Source: an uncultured Polaribacter sp.
Lineage (GTDB): Bacteria > Bacteroidota > Bacteroidia > Flavobacteriales > Flavobacteriaceae
DNA length: 64,000 nt
Assembly: GCA_943787375.1 (NCBI GenBank)
Contig: CALSME010000002.1
Location: forward strand, 434,001-498,000
Reading direction: 5' to 3'
Shown: piece by piece, positions 26,061 to 33,549 of the stretch
Layout: each line of letters starts with the position of its first letter
Numbering within the stretch: position 1 is the stretch's first letter
Notes under the pieces: model-generated
Databases searched by the model: none
Told to the model about the DNA's origin: nothing
Seen by the model: the letters and a program-made list of their open reading frames with translations, nothing else
Program-made: the position numbers and the translations under genes

Positions 26061-28487
26061 TTATATTTTTTGTAAAATAGCCAAAGCTGTTTTTACGGAG
26101 TCAATTCTGATAAAAGTGATCAGCAGACGCAACCCATTCTTAGTTTCTTTTTCTTTCATGACACAACTTTTTCCATTTTTTTGCACGTATTTTATTATTT
26201 TCGTGAAGGCTTCCGTTTGGTAAAAATCACTCTGTTGATTCGCTACAAAATAGCCAAGCATTCTTTTCTGTTTTAAAATAATTTTCTCCAAACCTAAAGC
26301 CTTTGCCAACCACTTTATTCGAACAGAATCTAAAAGATCACTGACTTCGTCAGGTATTTTTCCAAAGCGATCTACTATTTCTGTTTCAAAAATGGTCAAT
26401 GCTTCTTCAGTTTCAAGCGTTCCTAGTTTGTTGTACAAACTCAATCTTTCTGTGATTGAATTTACATAATCATCCGGAAATAAAATTTCAAAATCGGTAT
26501 CAATTTGCACCTCTTTTACAAATTCTTTTGGTATGGAAAGATCTTTTGGGTACAACTCTTTAAACTCGTTTTCTTTCAGCTCATCAATGGCTTCTTTTAG
26601 AATTTTTTGATAAGTATCAAATCCAATATCATTGATAAAACCACTCTGTTCTCCACCTAATAAGTCTCCAGCACCTCGAATTTCTAGATCTTTCATTGCA
26701 ATGTTAATACCGCTTCCTAAATCAGAAAATAAGACCAAGGCTTCAATTCGTTTTCTTGCATCATCTGTCATCATGTGATAGGGAGGAGTAATGAAATAAC
26801 AGAAAGCTTTCTTGTTGGAACGACCAACTCTCCCCCGCATTTGGTGCAAGTCTGATAGTCCGAAATTATTGGCATTATTAATAAAAATAGTATTGGCATT
26901 TGGCACATCCAAACCGCTTTCTACAATGGTAGTTGAAACCAATACGTCAAATTCATTGTTCATGAACCCGAGCATTAATTCTTCTAACTTTTTGCCTTCC
27001 ATCTGTCCATGACCGACTCTAATTTTTGCCGAAGGAACCAAGCGCTGTAGGAGTCCGGCAACCTCTTTGATATTTTCTATTCTATTATGAATAAAGAACA
27101 CTTGTCCCCCTCGAGAGATTTCATAAGAAATAGCATCGCGTATGGTTTCTTCGCTAAAGCGAATTACATTAGTATCTATAGGATGTCTGTTTGGTGGAGG
27201 TGTTTTTATCACTGACAAATCTCTTGCCGCCATTAAACTAAATTGCAAGGTTCTTGGGATGGGTGTTGCAGTCAATGTCAAGGTATCTACACTTTCTTTT
27301 AACGTTTTTAGTTTGTCTTTAACTGCAACGCCAAATTTTTGTTCTTCATCGATAATTAATAAGCCTAAATCTTTAAACGCGATTCGTTTGTTTGTTAATT
27401 GATGTGTACCAATAATGATATCAACCTCGCCACTATTAACACCTTCTATTGCCGCTGTTTTTTGCTTTGCAGTCCGAAAACGATTTAAGTAATCAATCTT
27501 TATTGGAAAGCCTTTTAAACGTTCAGAAAAGGTTTTAAAATGTTGAAAAGCCAAAATAGTCGTAGGGACTAAAATAGCTACTTGTTTTCCGTTATCTACC
27601 GCTTTAAAGGCAGCTCTAACAGCTACTTCTGTTTTTCCAAAACCAACATCACCACAAATCAATCGATCCATGGGTTGTTCTCTTTCCATGTCGTTTTTTA
27701 TGTCTTGTGTTGCTGAAAATTGATCGGGGGTGTCTTCGTACATAAAACTTCCTTCCAATTCATGTTGCATATGCGTATCTGGACCAAAAGCAATTCCTTT
27801 TTGTAGCTTTCTTTTCGCGTATAACTGAATTAAGTTGAAGGCGATGTGTTTGACTCTTGCTTTTGTTTTTTGCTTGATTTTTTTCCAAGCTCCAGAACCT
27901 AATTTATAAATTTTGGGTGGTTTTCCGTCTTTGCCATTAAATTTAGAAATTTTATGCAGTGAGTGAATACTTACATATAAAATATCTCTATCTCCATATA
28001 CGAGTTTTATGGCTTCTTGTTTTTTGCCTTCTACATCAATTTTTTGTAAGCCTCCAAATTTTCCAATTCCATGGTCCATATGGGTCACATAATCTCCGAT
28101 TTCTAATTTATTTAATTCTTGAAGTGTAATGGCTTGCTTTTTTGCATATCCATTTTTTAATTTAAATTTATGATAACGCTCAAAAATTTGATGATCTGTA
28201 TAACAAACTAATTTTGTGTGAACGTCAACAAAACCTTGGTATAATGGGAAAACAATAGTTTCGAAATGAACTTCAGCTTCGGCATCGTCAAAAATGTCAT
28301 GAAATCGATTTGCTTGTTGCTCGTTGGCACAAAAAATATAATTGGTAAAACCTGCCTTATGATACTCGTTTAAGTTTTCTATTAATAAGTGAAACTGTTT
28401 GTTAAACGAAGGTTGTGGAAGCGTGTTGAATGCTACTTCCTTCTTGTTGTCTATGATGAAATTCTTCAAGGTTTTTCTCGTTCCCAA
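26061..28487 (-). CDS. mfd: Mfd C-terminal part (RNA polymerase-interacting and translocase domains)
   Basis: These codons encode the RID domain (LEIGDYVTHMDHGIGKFGGL), the superfamily 2 translocase motor and the TRCF domain. Motifs visible are Walker A GDVGFGKTEVAVRAA, DEEQKFGV (Walker B-type), LTLTATPIPRTL, STTIVESGLDVPNANT, MRGRVGRSNKKAFCY and GGEQSGFINDIGFDTYQ. The apparent start at 28487 is a TTG inside the gene and not a real initiation site. If the frameshift is genuine, this part would be made only by internal initiation, which is unlikely. Confidence 0.8.
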   Translation of the reverse strand: MGTRKTLKNFIIDNKKEVAFNTLPQPSFNKQFHLLIENLNEYHKAGFTNYIFCANEQQANRFHDIFDDAEAEVHFETIVFPLYQGFVDVHTKLVCYTDHQIFERYHKFKLKNGYAKKQAITLQELNKLEIGDYVTHMDHGIGKFGGLQKIDVEGKKQEAIKLVYGDRDILYVSIHSLHKISKFNGKDGKPPKIYKLGSGAWKKIKQKTKARVKHIAFNLIQLYAKRKLQKGIAFGPDTHMQHELEGSFMYEDTPDQFSATQDIKNDMEREQPMDRLICGDVGFGKTEVAVRAAFKAVDNGKQVAILVPTTILAFQHFKTFSERLKGFPIKIDYLNRFRTAKQKTAAIEGVNSGEVDIIIGTHQLTNKRIAFKDLGLLIIDEEQKFGVAVKDKLKTLKESVDTLTLTATPIPRTLQFSLMAARDLSVIKTPPPNRHPIDTNVIRFSEETIRDAISYEISRGGQVFFIHNRIENIKEVAGLLQRLVPSAKIRVGHGQMEGKKLEELMLGFMNNEFDVLVSTTIVESGLDVPNANTIFINNANNFGLSDLHQMRGRVGRSNKKAFCYFITPPYHMMTDDARKRIEALVLFSDLGSGINIAMKDLEIRGAGDLLGGEQSGFINDIGFDTYQKILKEAIDELKENEFKELYPKDLSIPKEFVKEVQIDTDFEILFPDDYVNSITERLSLYNKLGTLETEEALTIFETEIVDRFGKIPDEVSDLLDSVRIKWLAKALGLEKIILKQKRMLGYFVANQQSDFYQTEAFTKIIKYVQKNGKSCVMKEKETKNGLRLLITFIRIDSVKTALAILQKI

Positions 28488-29413
28488 AATTCACCAAAGA
28501 AAAATCGTAGTAATTGCTTTTTTATAAAGGCCCCATCACAAAATAAATCGACGGGTTTGGCGTGTTTTGTTTCTTTGGGTAGGTTGTCAAAAGCTTCTTC
28601 CGCTTTTTTGAAAAACAAATCTAAACTGCCGGTAAGGAGGTCGTTGTTTTTTGAAAAAACAAGGGTTTTGTCAGAAATGTATTTTAAAAAACTTTCTCGA
28701 CTTTCTTTTAGTGTTTTGTTTTCAATATTTGGTATGATCGCTATTTTTTTTAGCTTTTCTTTAGACAACTGTGTAGCAACGTCAAAAGTTCGAATACTGT
28801 CTATCTCGTCTCCAAAAAACTCAATTCGATAGGGTTCATCGTTTGAAAAAGAAAATACATCAATAATTCCTCCTCTCACAGAGAAATCTCCCGGTTCAGT
28901 GACAAAATCGACACGCTTAAATTTGTATTCAAATAAAATTTCATTTACAAAGTCTAATGATAAGTTTTCGCCAACAGTAACTTTTAAAGTATTCTTTTCT
29001 AATTCCTTCTTCGTTACTACTTTTTCAAACAATGCGGTTGGATAGGTAATAATTACCGCCGGTTTTTTTCTAGAATTAATTCTATTTAAAACCTCAGAAC
29101 GCAACAAAACATTTGCATTGTCGGTTTCTTCAATTTGGTAAGGTCTTCGATACGAACTTGGATAAAAAAGCACATTCTTAGCTCCTAAAAGTTGTTCCAA
29201 ATCATTTAAATAATAGGCAGCTTCTTCCTTATTGTCAAAAATTAAAAGATAGGGTCTGTCTGTTTTTTTAAAAGTTTCAGCGATTACAAAAGACAACGAA
29301 GAGCCCACTAAATCCTTCAGTTGAAGAGAAGTCTTGTCTTGTTGAAGCGCTTTAATGATCTGCGAAATATTTTCAGATTTTTGATACTGATCTACAATGC
29401 TCTGTTTGCTCAA
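28466..29413 (-). CDS. mfd: Mfd N-terminal part (UvrB-homology and RNA polymerase-approach region)
   Basis: These 315 codons encode the UvrB-homology region of Mfd: SLSFVIAETFKKTDRPYLLI, the YPSSYRRPYQIEETDNANVL region and the well-conserved FVTEPGDFSVRGGIIDVFSF (about 167-186), followed by EPYRIEFFGDEIDSIRTFD. The frame ends at a TGA just after the frameshift, with only a few non-native residues (KP). In the intact protein this region contacts UvrA. A TACATTTG box precedes the start. Confidence 0.8.
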   Translation of the reverse strand: MSKQSIVDQYQKSENISQIIKALQQDKTSLQLKDLVGSSLSFVIAETFKKTDRPYLLIFDNKEEAAYYLNDLEQLLGAKNVLFYPSSYRRPYQIEETDNANVLLRSEVLNRINSRKKPAVIITYPTALFEKVVTKKELEKNTLKVTVGENLSLDFVNEILFEYKFKRVDFVTEPGDFSVRGGIIDVFSFSNDEPYRIEFFGDEIDSIRTFDVATQLSKEKLKKIAIIPNIENKTLKESRESFLKYISDKTLVFSKNNDLLTGSLDLFFKKAEEAFDNLPKETKHAKPVDLFCDGAFIKKQLLRFFFGEFWEREKP

Positions 29414-29430
29414 CGAACTAAATTTTTATA

Positions 29431-29438
29431 CAAATGTA
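29431..29438 (-). promoter_or_regulatory. -7 box of mfd
   Basis: The minus strand reads TACATTTG, an exact TAnnTTTG match, 17 bp before the mfd ATG at 29413. There is no -33 TTG at normal spacing. Confidence 0.5.
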
Positions 29439-29552
29439 AGCTCTATAATGATAAAAAACCATTTTCAATTTTATTTTCTATTCAAATAGAATATATTTAC
29501 AAAATTTACCTTAAGTCCCTTAAGAAAAACGAGACTTCAATACCCCAATTCA

Positions 29553-30113
29553 ATGATATTAAATAAAAACTTTTTACTTACAATATTTGTATTAATTTTT
29601 ACAATTCCTTTCTTGGCTCAAAGTAAAGAAAGTAAATGGACTGCAGGAGTTAGTTATGCACTCGCAAAATATACTCCAGAACAATCAAAACTTATGGGAT
29701 ATCAATTTGTACACCAATTTCCGAGACTCGATGTTTCTCGACATTTGGTAGGCGGATTCTCATTGAATGCTGCTGTAGCAGCAGGTCAAATTATAGACCC
29801 ACAGTTAAACAAATACCTAACCCTAGATGCTACGGTTCGATATGATTTTAATCGATCAGATGATAACGCAGTGCCTTATTTGTTATTAGGAGTAAGTTCT
29901 ATTAATGCATTAATATCCTCATCGACCCTAAATTTTGGTGCAGGAAATACGCTCTGGTTTTCACAACAGTATGGGGTTAATTTTCAAGCCATGCTGAGGT
30001 ATTCATCGGACAAAACCTATTTGCAAAAATCCCATAAATATTTTTCTGTGGGAATCGTCTATAGTTTTATTCCAAGAGCTTTGGTTCCAAGAATCTGGGG
30101 GCGAAATAATTAG
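29553..30113 (+). CDS. Small outer-membrane beta-barrel protein
   Basis: This is a 186-residue exported protein: signal peptide (FLLTIFVLIFTIPFLAQ), then amphipathic beta-strands ending in an aromatic terminal strand (YFSVGIVYSF). The segment PYLLLGVSS followed by GAGNTLWFSQQYGVNFQAML parallels the barrels encoded at 30330, 37224 and 37914, so the four are one family; this is the most divergent member. Such 8-strand barrels resemble the OmpA N-domain and sit in the outer membrane. No OmpA-like C-domain is present. A TATATTTA box and an imperfect CTTAAG-TCC-CTTAAG repeat lie in the leader. Function unknown. Confidence 0.75.
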   Translation: MILNKNFLLTIFVLIFTIPFLAQSKESKWTAGVSYALAKYTPEQSKLMGYQFVHQFPRLDVSRHLVGGFSLNAAVAAGQIIDPQLNKYLTLDATVRYDFNRSDDNAVPYLLLGVSSINALISSSTLNFGAGNTLWFSQQYGVNFQAMLRYSSDKTYLQKSHKYFSVGIVYSFIPRALVPRIWGRNN

Positions 30114-30329
30114 TATTTAATAAGGCTTTTATTTTAGAAATAGATCGTTCTGATTTTTTTTAAATATACCAATAATAAGTTTTATTTTGGAATACAAACC
30201 TGTTTTTCTTTATTTAATATAAACACTTATTCCTGTATATTCCCACTTATTACGATATTAGCCCACTTGTTTATTGGCTTTAGTTTTTTAGCATTAAAAT
30301 GTATTTCTTTATACCAAAAAGAAGAATAA
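30114..30329. other. Intergenic region carrying a phased direct-repeat regulatory element
   Basis: This 216-bp AT-rich spacer between two barrel genes holds the three-copy repeat at 30222-30277 and a poor -7-like sequence (TTTCTTTA, 30304-30311) 18 bp before the ATG at 30330. I see no terminator for the preceding gene. Confidence 0.45.
30222..30277 (+). repeat. Three direct repeats with a 20-bp period upstream of a barrel gene
   Basis: The core ACTTATT/ACTTGTT starts at 30225, 30245 and 30265, exactly 20 bp apart, preceded by CC in the last two copies and followed by TTTATTGG. A closely similar block stands at 46847-46902 before another exported-protein gene. Regular two-turn spacing upstream of a promoter suggests binding by a multimeric activator; the regulator is unknown. 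Confidence 0.6.
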
Positions 30330-30956
30330 ATGAACTACTTAATTTATAGAAGAGGATTAATTTTAGCATTAATCATTAGTGTAACAATTGCAAACGCACA
30401 ATATAAAAGAAGCAATTTGTCTTTTGAAATTGGGATAAACACCGTCGATGTTAGAGTATATACACAAGATGTAAAAACACTATTAGCAGATTATTTTGGA
30501 TCCACAGAGTGGATGGGGAACACTGCTTTTTACCCGTCTAGATTTGCTGTTCAAAAATATTTAGGGAACAAAATAACCTTACAGTTAGCAGCTTCAATAA
30601 ATACAATTAAAACAAATGTAAGCATAAAGGATTCTGATTTTCGGTATTATTCTTTAGACTTGATTGTAAAAAAAGACTTAACTCGGTTTTTTTCAGATAA
30701 AAAATGGTTTGATCCCTATTTGCTTGGAGGAATCGGTACGCAAACAATAGACACTGCTTCAGATGCTGTTTTTATAGGTGGTTTTGGGTTTAATATTTGG
30801 GTAGGGGAACAGTATGGGGTCAATTTTCAAACAAGTTATAAACACGGTTTTAATACCTATGGGAGAGATGTTTTTCAGCACTCTATTAGCTTTGTTTACG
30901 ATTTTTCTTTCTTTTCTCAAGACCGAAGAAAGCGTGTTTGGAACGCTTGTTTTTAG
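30330..30956 (+). CDS. Outer-membrane beta-barrel protein
   Basis: This 208-residue exported protein has a signal peptide (GLILALIISVTIANAQ) and about eight beta-strands. FDPYLLGGIGTQTIDT, FIGGFGFNIWVGEQYGVNFQ and SYKHGFNTYGRDVFQHSI closely match the barrel of the OmpA-fused protein at 37914, including the histidine and FQHSISFVYDF final strand. It lacks the calcium-binding repeats and peptidoglycan-binding domain of that protein. It should insert in the outer membrane as a small barrel. Upstream lies a three-copy 20-bp-phased repeat, suggesting specific control. Function unknown. Confidence 0.78.
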   Translation: MNYLIYRRGLILALIISVTIANAQYKRSNLSFEIGINTVDVRVYTQDVKTLLADYFGSTEWMGNTAFYPSRFAVQKYLGNKITLQLAASINTIKTNVSIKDSDFRYYSLDLIVKKDLTRFFSDKKWFDPYLLGGIGTQTIDTASDAVFIGGFGFNIWVGEQYGVNFQTSYKHGFNTYGRDVFQHSISFVYDFSFFSQDRRKRVWNACF

Positions 30957-30995
30957 GGTTGTCTAAAAATTATTTTTTATAATCATAAATTTTAT

Positions 30996-31003
30996 TACTT
31001 TTG
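30996..31003 (+). promoter_or_regulatory. -7 box of the DtxR-type gene, leaderless arrangement
   Basis: TACTTTTG is an exact consensus match and ends 4 bp before the GTG start at 31008. The transcript would start at or very near the start codon. Confidence 0.55.
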
Positions 31004-31007
31004 TAGT

Positions 31008-31523
31008 GTGTTTACGCAATCAGAAGAAAATTATTTAAAAGCCATTTTTCATTTAAGCGAAATTTCATCTACAGGAATTTCTACAAATGCCATTGCCAAA
31101 AAATTAGCGACTAAACCTTCTTCAGTAACCGACATGGTTCAGAGGCTTTCTGAAAAAAAAGTGATCCACTATAAAAAGTACCAAGGAGTTTTATTGACTT
31201 CTTTCGGAAGAAAAACAGCTGCGAATATTGTAAGAAAACATCGATTGTGGGAAGTTTTTTTAGTAGAAAAACTAAACTTTTCTTGGGACGAAGTACATGA
31301 GGTTGCAGAGCAGTTAGAACACATTAAATCTCCGAAATTAACCAATGAGTTAGATGCACTCTTGGGGTTTCCAAAGCAAGATCCACATGGTGATCCGATA
31401 CCTGATAAAGAAGGAAACTACTACCCTTTAGAAAAAAAATTATTAGCAACTTTAGGCCTTGGTAAAAAAGGAATATGTGTTGGTGTGAAACGACCTCTTC
31501 ATCGGAATTTTTACAATTTTTAG
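31008..31523 (+). CDS. DtxR-type repressor, N-terminal DNA-binding and metal-binding part
   Basis: About 160 native residues are followed by a dozen frameshifted ones (HRNFYNF end). It contains the complete winged-helix domain and the dimerisation/metal-binding helices with the E-H-x-x-E-type ligands (HEVAEQLEHIKSP). The truncated product might still bind DNA, because the SH3-like domain of DtxR proteins mainly modulates activity. That is family knowledge, not something shown here. Confidence 0.75.
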   Translation: MFTQSEENYLKAIFHLSEISSTGISTNAIAKKLATKPSSVTDMVQRLSEKKVIHYKKYQGVLLTSFGRKTAANIVRKHRLWEVFLVEKLNFSWDEVHEVAEQLEHIKSPKLTNELDALLGFPKQDPHGDPIPDKEGNYYPLEKKLLATLGLGKKGICVGVKRPLHRNFYNF

Positions 31524-31666
31524 ACAAACAAAAAATTGCATTGGGCAATGAAATAAAAGTCTTAGGGAAAGAGCCTTTTGACGATTCTATTCAGATTCAA
31601 ATTGCCAATAGAGAACTTTCAATTTCAAATAAGATAGCAAATAATTTATACATTAAAATCCTTTAA
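31475..31666 (+). CDS. DtxR-type repressor, C-terminal FeoA/SH3-like part in the second frame
   Basis: This is the frame that continues the protein after the frameshift (SSSEFLQFLDKQKIALG, EIKVLGKEPFDDSIQIQI, SNKIANNLYI). It has the features of a FeoA/SH3-like domain. The ATG at 31475 lies upstream of the junction in a different frame and is not a genuine start. Confidence 0.7.
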   Translation: MCWCETTSSSEFLQFLDKQKIALGNEIKVLGKEPFDDSIQIQIANRELSISNKIANNLYIKIL

Positions 31667-31694
31667 GGGTCTCAAATAAAATAAACAAAAGAGT

Positions 31695-32531
31695 ATGAGT
31701 ACATTCGATCAAATAGTTGCATTTGCAAAAGAACATCCTATTTTAGCGGCATTATATGCCTCTCTTTTTACCTGGGGATTAACTGCCTTAGGTGCTGCTT
31801 TGGTATTCTTTTTCAAAAAAATGAACAGAGCCGTTTTAGACGGGATGCTAGGTTTTACAGGAGGTGTGATGGTGGCTGCAAGTTTTTGGAGTCTATTGGC
31901 GCCAGCAATAGAGAATAGCCCAGGAGAAGGTTTTGTAAAGGTGTTGCCATCTGCAATCGGTTTTGGACTGGGTGCATTGGCCTTGTTTGGAATGGATAAA
32001 ATATTACCACACTTACATATAAATTTTAAAGAAAACGAAGCCGAAGGAGTAAAAACAGAATGGCACAAAACCACGTTGTTGGTTTTAGCAATCACCTTAC
32101 ACAATATTCCAGAAGGATTAGCGGTTGGTGTTTTATTTGGAGCCGCATCTACCTTGGTGGGTGTTGAGCAAACAGAAATGATCATTGCAGCAATTTCTTT
32201 AGCAATTGGTATTGGAATCCAAAATTTCCCAGAAGGATTTGCAGTTGCAATGCCCTTAAGAAGGCAAGGAGTAAGTCGATTTAAAAGTTTTTGGTATGGA
32301 CAGTTGTCCGCAGTGGTAGAGCCTATAGCTGCAGTTTTAGGAGCGTTGGCGGTCTCTTTCTTTACCCCAATTTTGCCATATGCATTGGCATTTGCAGCTG
32401 GTGCAATGATTTTTGTAGTGGTAGAAGAAGTGATTCCAGAAACACAACGAGATAAATATACAGACATTGCAACACTTGGATTTATTGGTGGTTTTATTGT
32501 GATGATGTGTTTGGATGTTGGTTTGGGTTAG
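31695..32531 (+). CDS. ZIP family divalent metal transporter
   Basis: This 278-residue protein has eight membrane segments of the ZIP fold. The metal-transport helices carry the signatures ITLHNIPEGLAVGVLFGAA (helix 4, with H, N, P, E, G, about 131-149) and GIQNFPEGFAVAMPL (helix 5, about 176-190). The short loop between helices 3 and 4 contains one histidine pair (LPHLHINFK). It most likely imports zinc, iron or manganese. It follows the DtxR-type repressor gene by 28 bp in the same direction, which suggests iron- or manganese-responsive control of this transporter. A long hairpin terminator follows. Confidence 0.9.
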   Translation: MSTFDQIVAFAKEHPILAALYASLFTWGLTALGAALVFFFKKMNRAVLDGMLGFTGGVMVAASFWSLLAPAIENSPGEGFVKVLPSAIGFGLGALALFGMDKILPHLHINFKENEAEGVKTEWHKTTLLVLAITLHNIPEGLAVGVLFGAASTLVGVEQTEMIIAAISLAIGIGIQNFPEGFAVAMPLRRQGVSRFKSFWYGQLSAVVEPIAAVLGALAVSFFTPILPYALAFAAGAMIFVVVEEVIPETQRDKYTDIATLGFIGGFIVMMCLDVGLG

Positions 32532-32564
32532 AAAGGAATTCTTAATTTTCAAATTTGACACTAT

Positions 32565-32580
32565 TCCTATAAGTATAGGA
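32565..32580. other. Small perfect hairpin downstream of the ZIP gene
   Basis: TCCTAT (32565-32570) and ATAGGA (32575-32580) flank AAGT. It lies just before the longer terminator and may be a 3' processing or stability structure; there is no T tract. Confidence 0.35.
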
Positions 32581-32586
32581 GGGCTT

Positions 32587-32637
32587 CATCGTTTTTAAGC
32601 ACAAAATTATTTTGTTGCCTAAAAGCGATGTTTTTTT
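32587..32637 (+). terminator. Long hairpin terminator of the repressor/ZIP unit
   Basis: CATCG (32587-32591) pairs with CGATG (32626-32630); inside, TTTTA pairs with TAAAA and ACAAAA with TTTTGT, giving an extended stem. It is followed directly by TTTTTTT. Confidence 0.72.
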
Positions 32638-32730
32638 GGTCGCTATTTGATCTACTTATTTTGAGTTTAGATTCGTAAAATGATGATAAATTTTACTTAA
32701 ATTCGTACAATTCATCTCTAATAATAAATT

Positions 32731-33549
32731 GTGCACCAACCTTCAACGTTTCAAGTTTATAACGCCTCTGCTGGAAGCGGAAAAACATATACGCTCGTCA
32801 AAGAATATTTAAAAGTCTTATTAAATTCAAAGGATCTTTTTCGATTTCAAAAAGTATTGGCAATAACTTTTACAAACAAAGCTGCTGCTGAAATGAAAGC
32901 GCGTGTTTTGTCTAATTTGGAAGCTTTTTCTGAAGGTGAAGAAAATGATTTATTTTCCGATATTCAAAAAGAAACCTCCATTGATAAAGCTACAATACAA
33001 GATAGAAGCAAGAGAATTCTAGCGATAATTCTTCAAAATTATGCGGCTTTTTCAATCACAACAATTGACAGTTTTACGCATAAAATTATTAAAAACTTTG
33101 CATTTGATTTAGGATTATCTTTAAATTTTGAGGTAGAAATGGATGCAGTTTCTTTATTGAATGAATCCGTAGATGTCCTTATTTCTAAGATTGGAACCGA
33201 TCAAGAAGTAACTAAATTGTTAATTGATTATACTTTAGAGAAAACAGATGATGATAAATCATGGGATATTTCTAGGGATTTAAATGAATTTTCTAAAATT
33301 TTATTAAACGAAGATGATACCATTCATTTTAGAAGATTAGCAGACAAAACGATTACAGATTTCACAGCACTTAAAAAGAAGCTAAACAAACAGCAAATAG
33401 AACTAAAAAAACAGGTTTCTCAAGTAGGGGAGCGTCTTCTTTCTGTGCTTTCAAATGTAGGCCTAGAAACAAAAGATTTTACACGCGGTACGGTTCCGAA
33501 ATTTTTTGCCGATGTTGCTGCAAAAAGAGTTCAATTTCGAGTTTATTAA
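32731..33549 (+). CDS. AddA/RecB-like helicase, N-terminal ATPase part
   Basis: These 272 codons encode Walker A (ASAGSGKTYTLVKEYLKVLL), motif Ia (ITFTNKAAAEMKARVLSNLE) and the TTIDSFTHKIIKNFAFDLGL region of the 1A-1B domains of AddA/RecB-type helicases. The final residues after KFFADVAAK are out of frame. The start codon is GTG. Confidence 0.78.
   Translation: MHQPSTFQVYNASAGSGKTYTLVKEYLKVLLNSKDLFRFQKVLAITFTNKAAAEMKARVLSNLEAFSEGEENDLFSDIQKETSIDKATIQDRSKRILAIILQNYAAFSITTIDSFTHKIIKNFAFDLGLSLNFEVEMDAVSLLNESVDVLISKIGTDQEVTKLLIDYTLEKTDDDKSWDISRDLNEFSKILLNEDDTIHFRRLADKTITDFTALKKKLNKQQIELKKQVSQVGERLLSVLSNVGLETKDFTRGTVPKFFADVAAKRVQFRVY

Larger units (their letters stand above)
26061..29413 (-). pseudogene. 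mfd: mfd, transcription-repair coupling factor, interrupted by a frameshift
   Basis: Mfd removes stalled RNA polymerase and recruits UvrA to the lesion. Two reading frames together cover the whole protein: an N-terminal frame (28466-29413) and a C-terminal frame (26061-28487). The span is 3353 bases; adding one base gives 1118 codons, the usual Mfd length, so a single base is missing. The frame change falls within 28466-28492, where the coding strand has an A5 run (28472-28476) and a T4 run (28486-28489). Restoring one A turns WERE into WEREKTLKNF and continues into the second frame without loss. No essential motif is missing. This is either a sequencing or assembly error or a real null mutation; the rest of the gene looks well preserved, which favours error or a very recent event. 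Confidence 0.85.
31008..31666 (+). pseudogene. DtxR/MntR-family metal-dependent repressor, interrupted by a frameshift
   Basis: This is an iron- or manganese-dependent transcription repressor in two frames: 31008-31523 and a short frame ending at 31666. The span is 659 bases; one added base gives 220 codons (219 residues), the usual length for flavobacterial members. The break is near 31487, where adding an A to the AAA of GVK restores GVKTTSSSEFLQFLDK. The N-terminal winged helix (SEENYLKAIFHL, TKPSSVTDMVQRLSEKKVIHY), the metal-binding region (LWEVFLVEKLNFSWDEVHEVAEQLEH) and the SH3-like FeoA tail are all present. The start is GTG, right after a -7 box. The adjacent ZIP transporter is a likely target. 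Error or real mutation cannot be separated here. Confidence 0.82.

Noticed and set aside
28466-28492. Programmed -1 frameshift in mfd
   Set aside because: The A run has no proper slippery heptamer in the zero frame (it reads GAA AAA), no stimulatory structure is obvious, and mfd is not known to be expressed this way. A single-base indel is simpler.
31709-32467. 252-codon open frame antisense to the ZIP transporter gene
   Set aside because: It mirrors the ZIP gene codon by codon, has low-complexity composition rich in T, N and P, and no domain resemblance. The ZIP frame has clear motifs.
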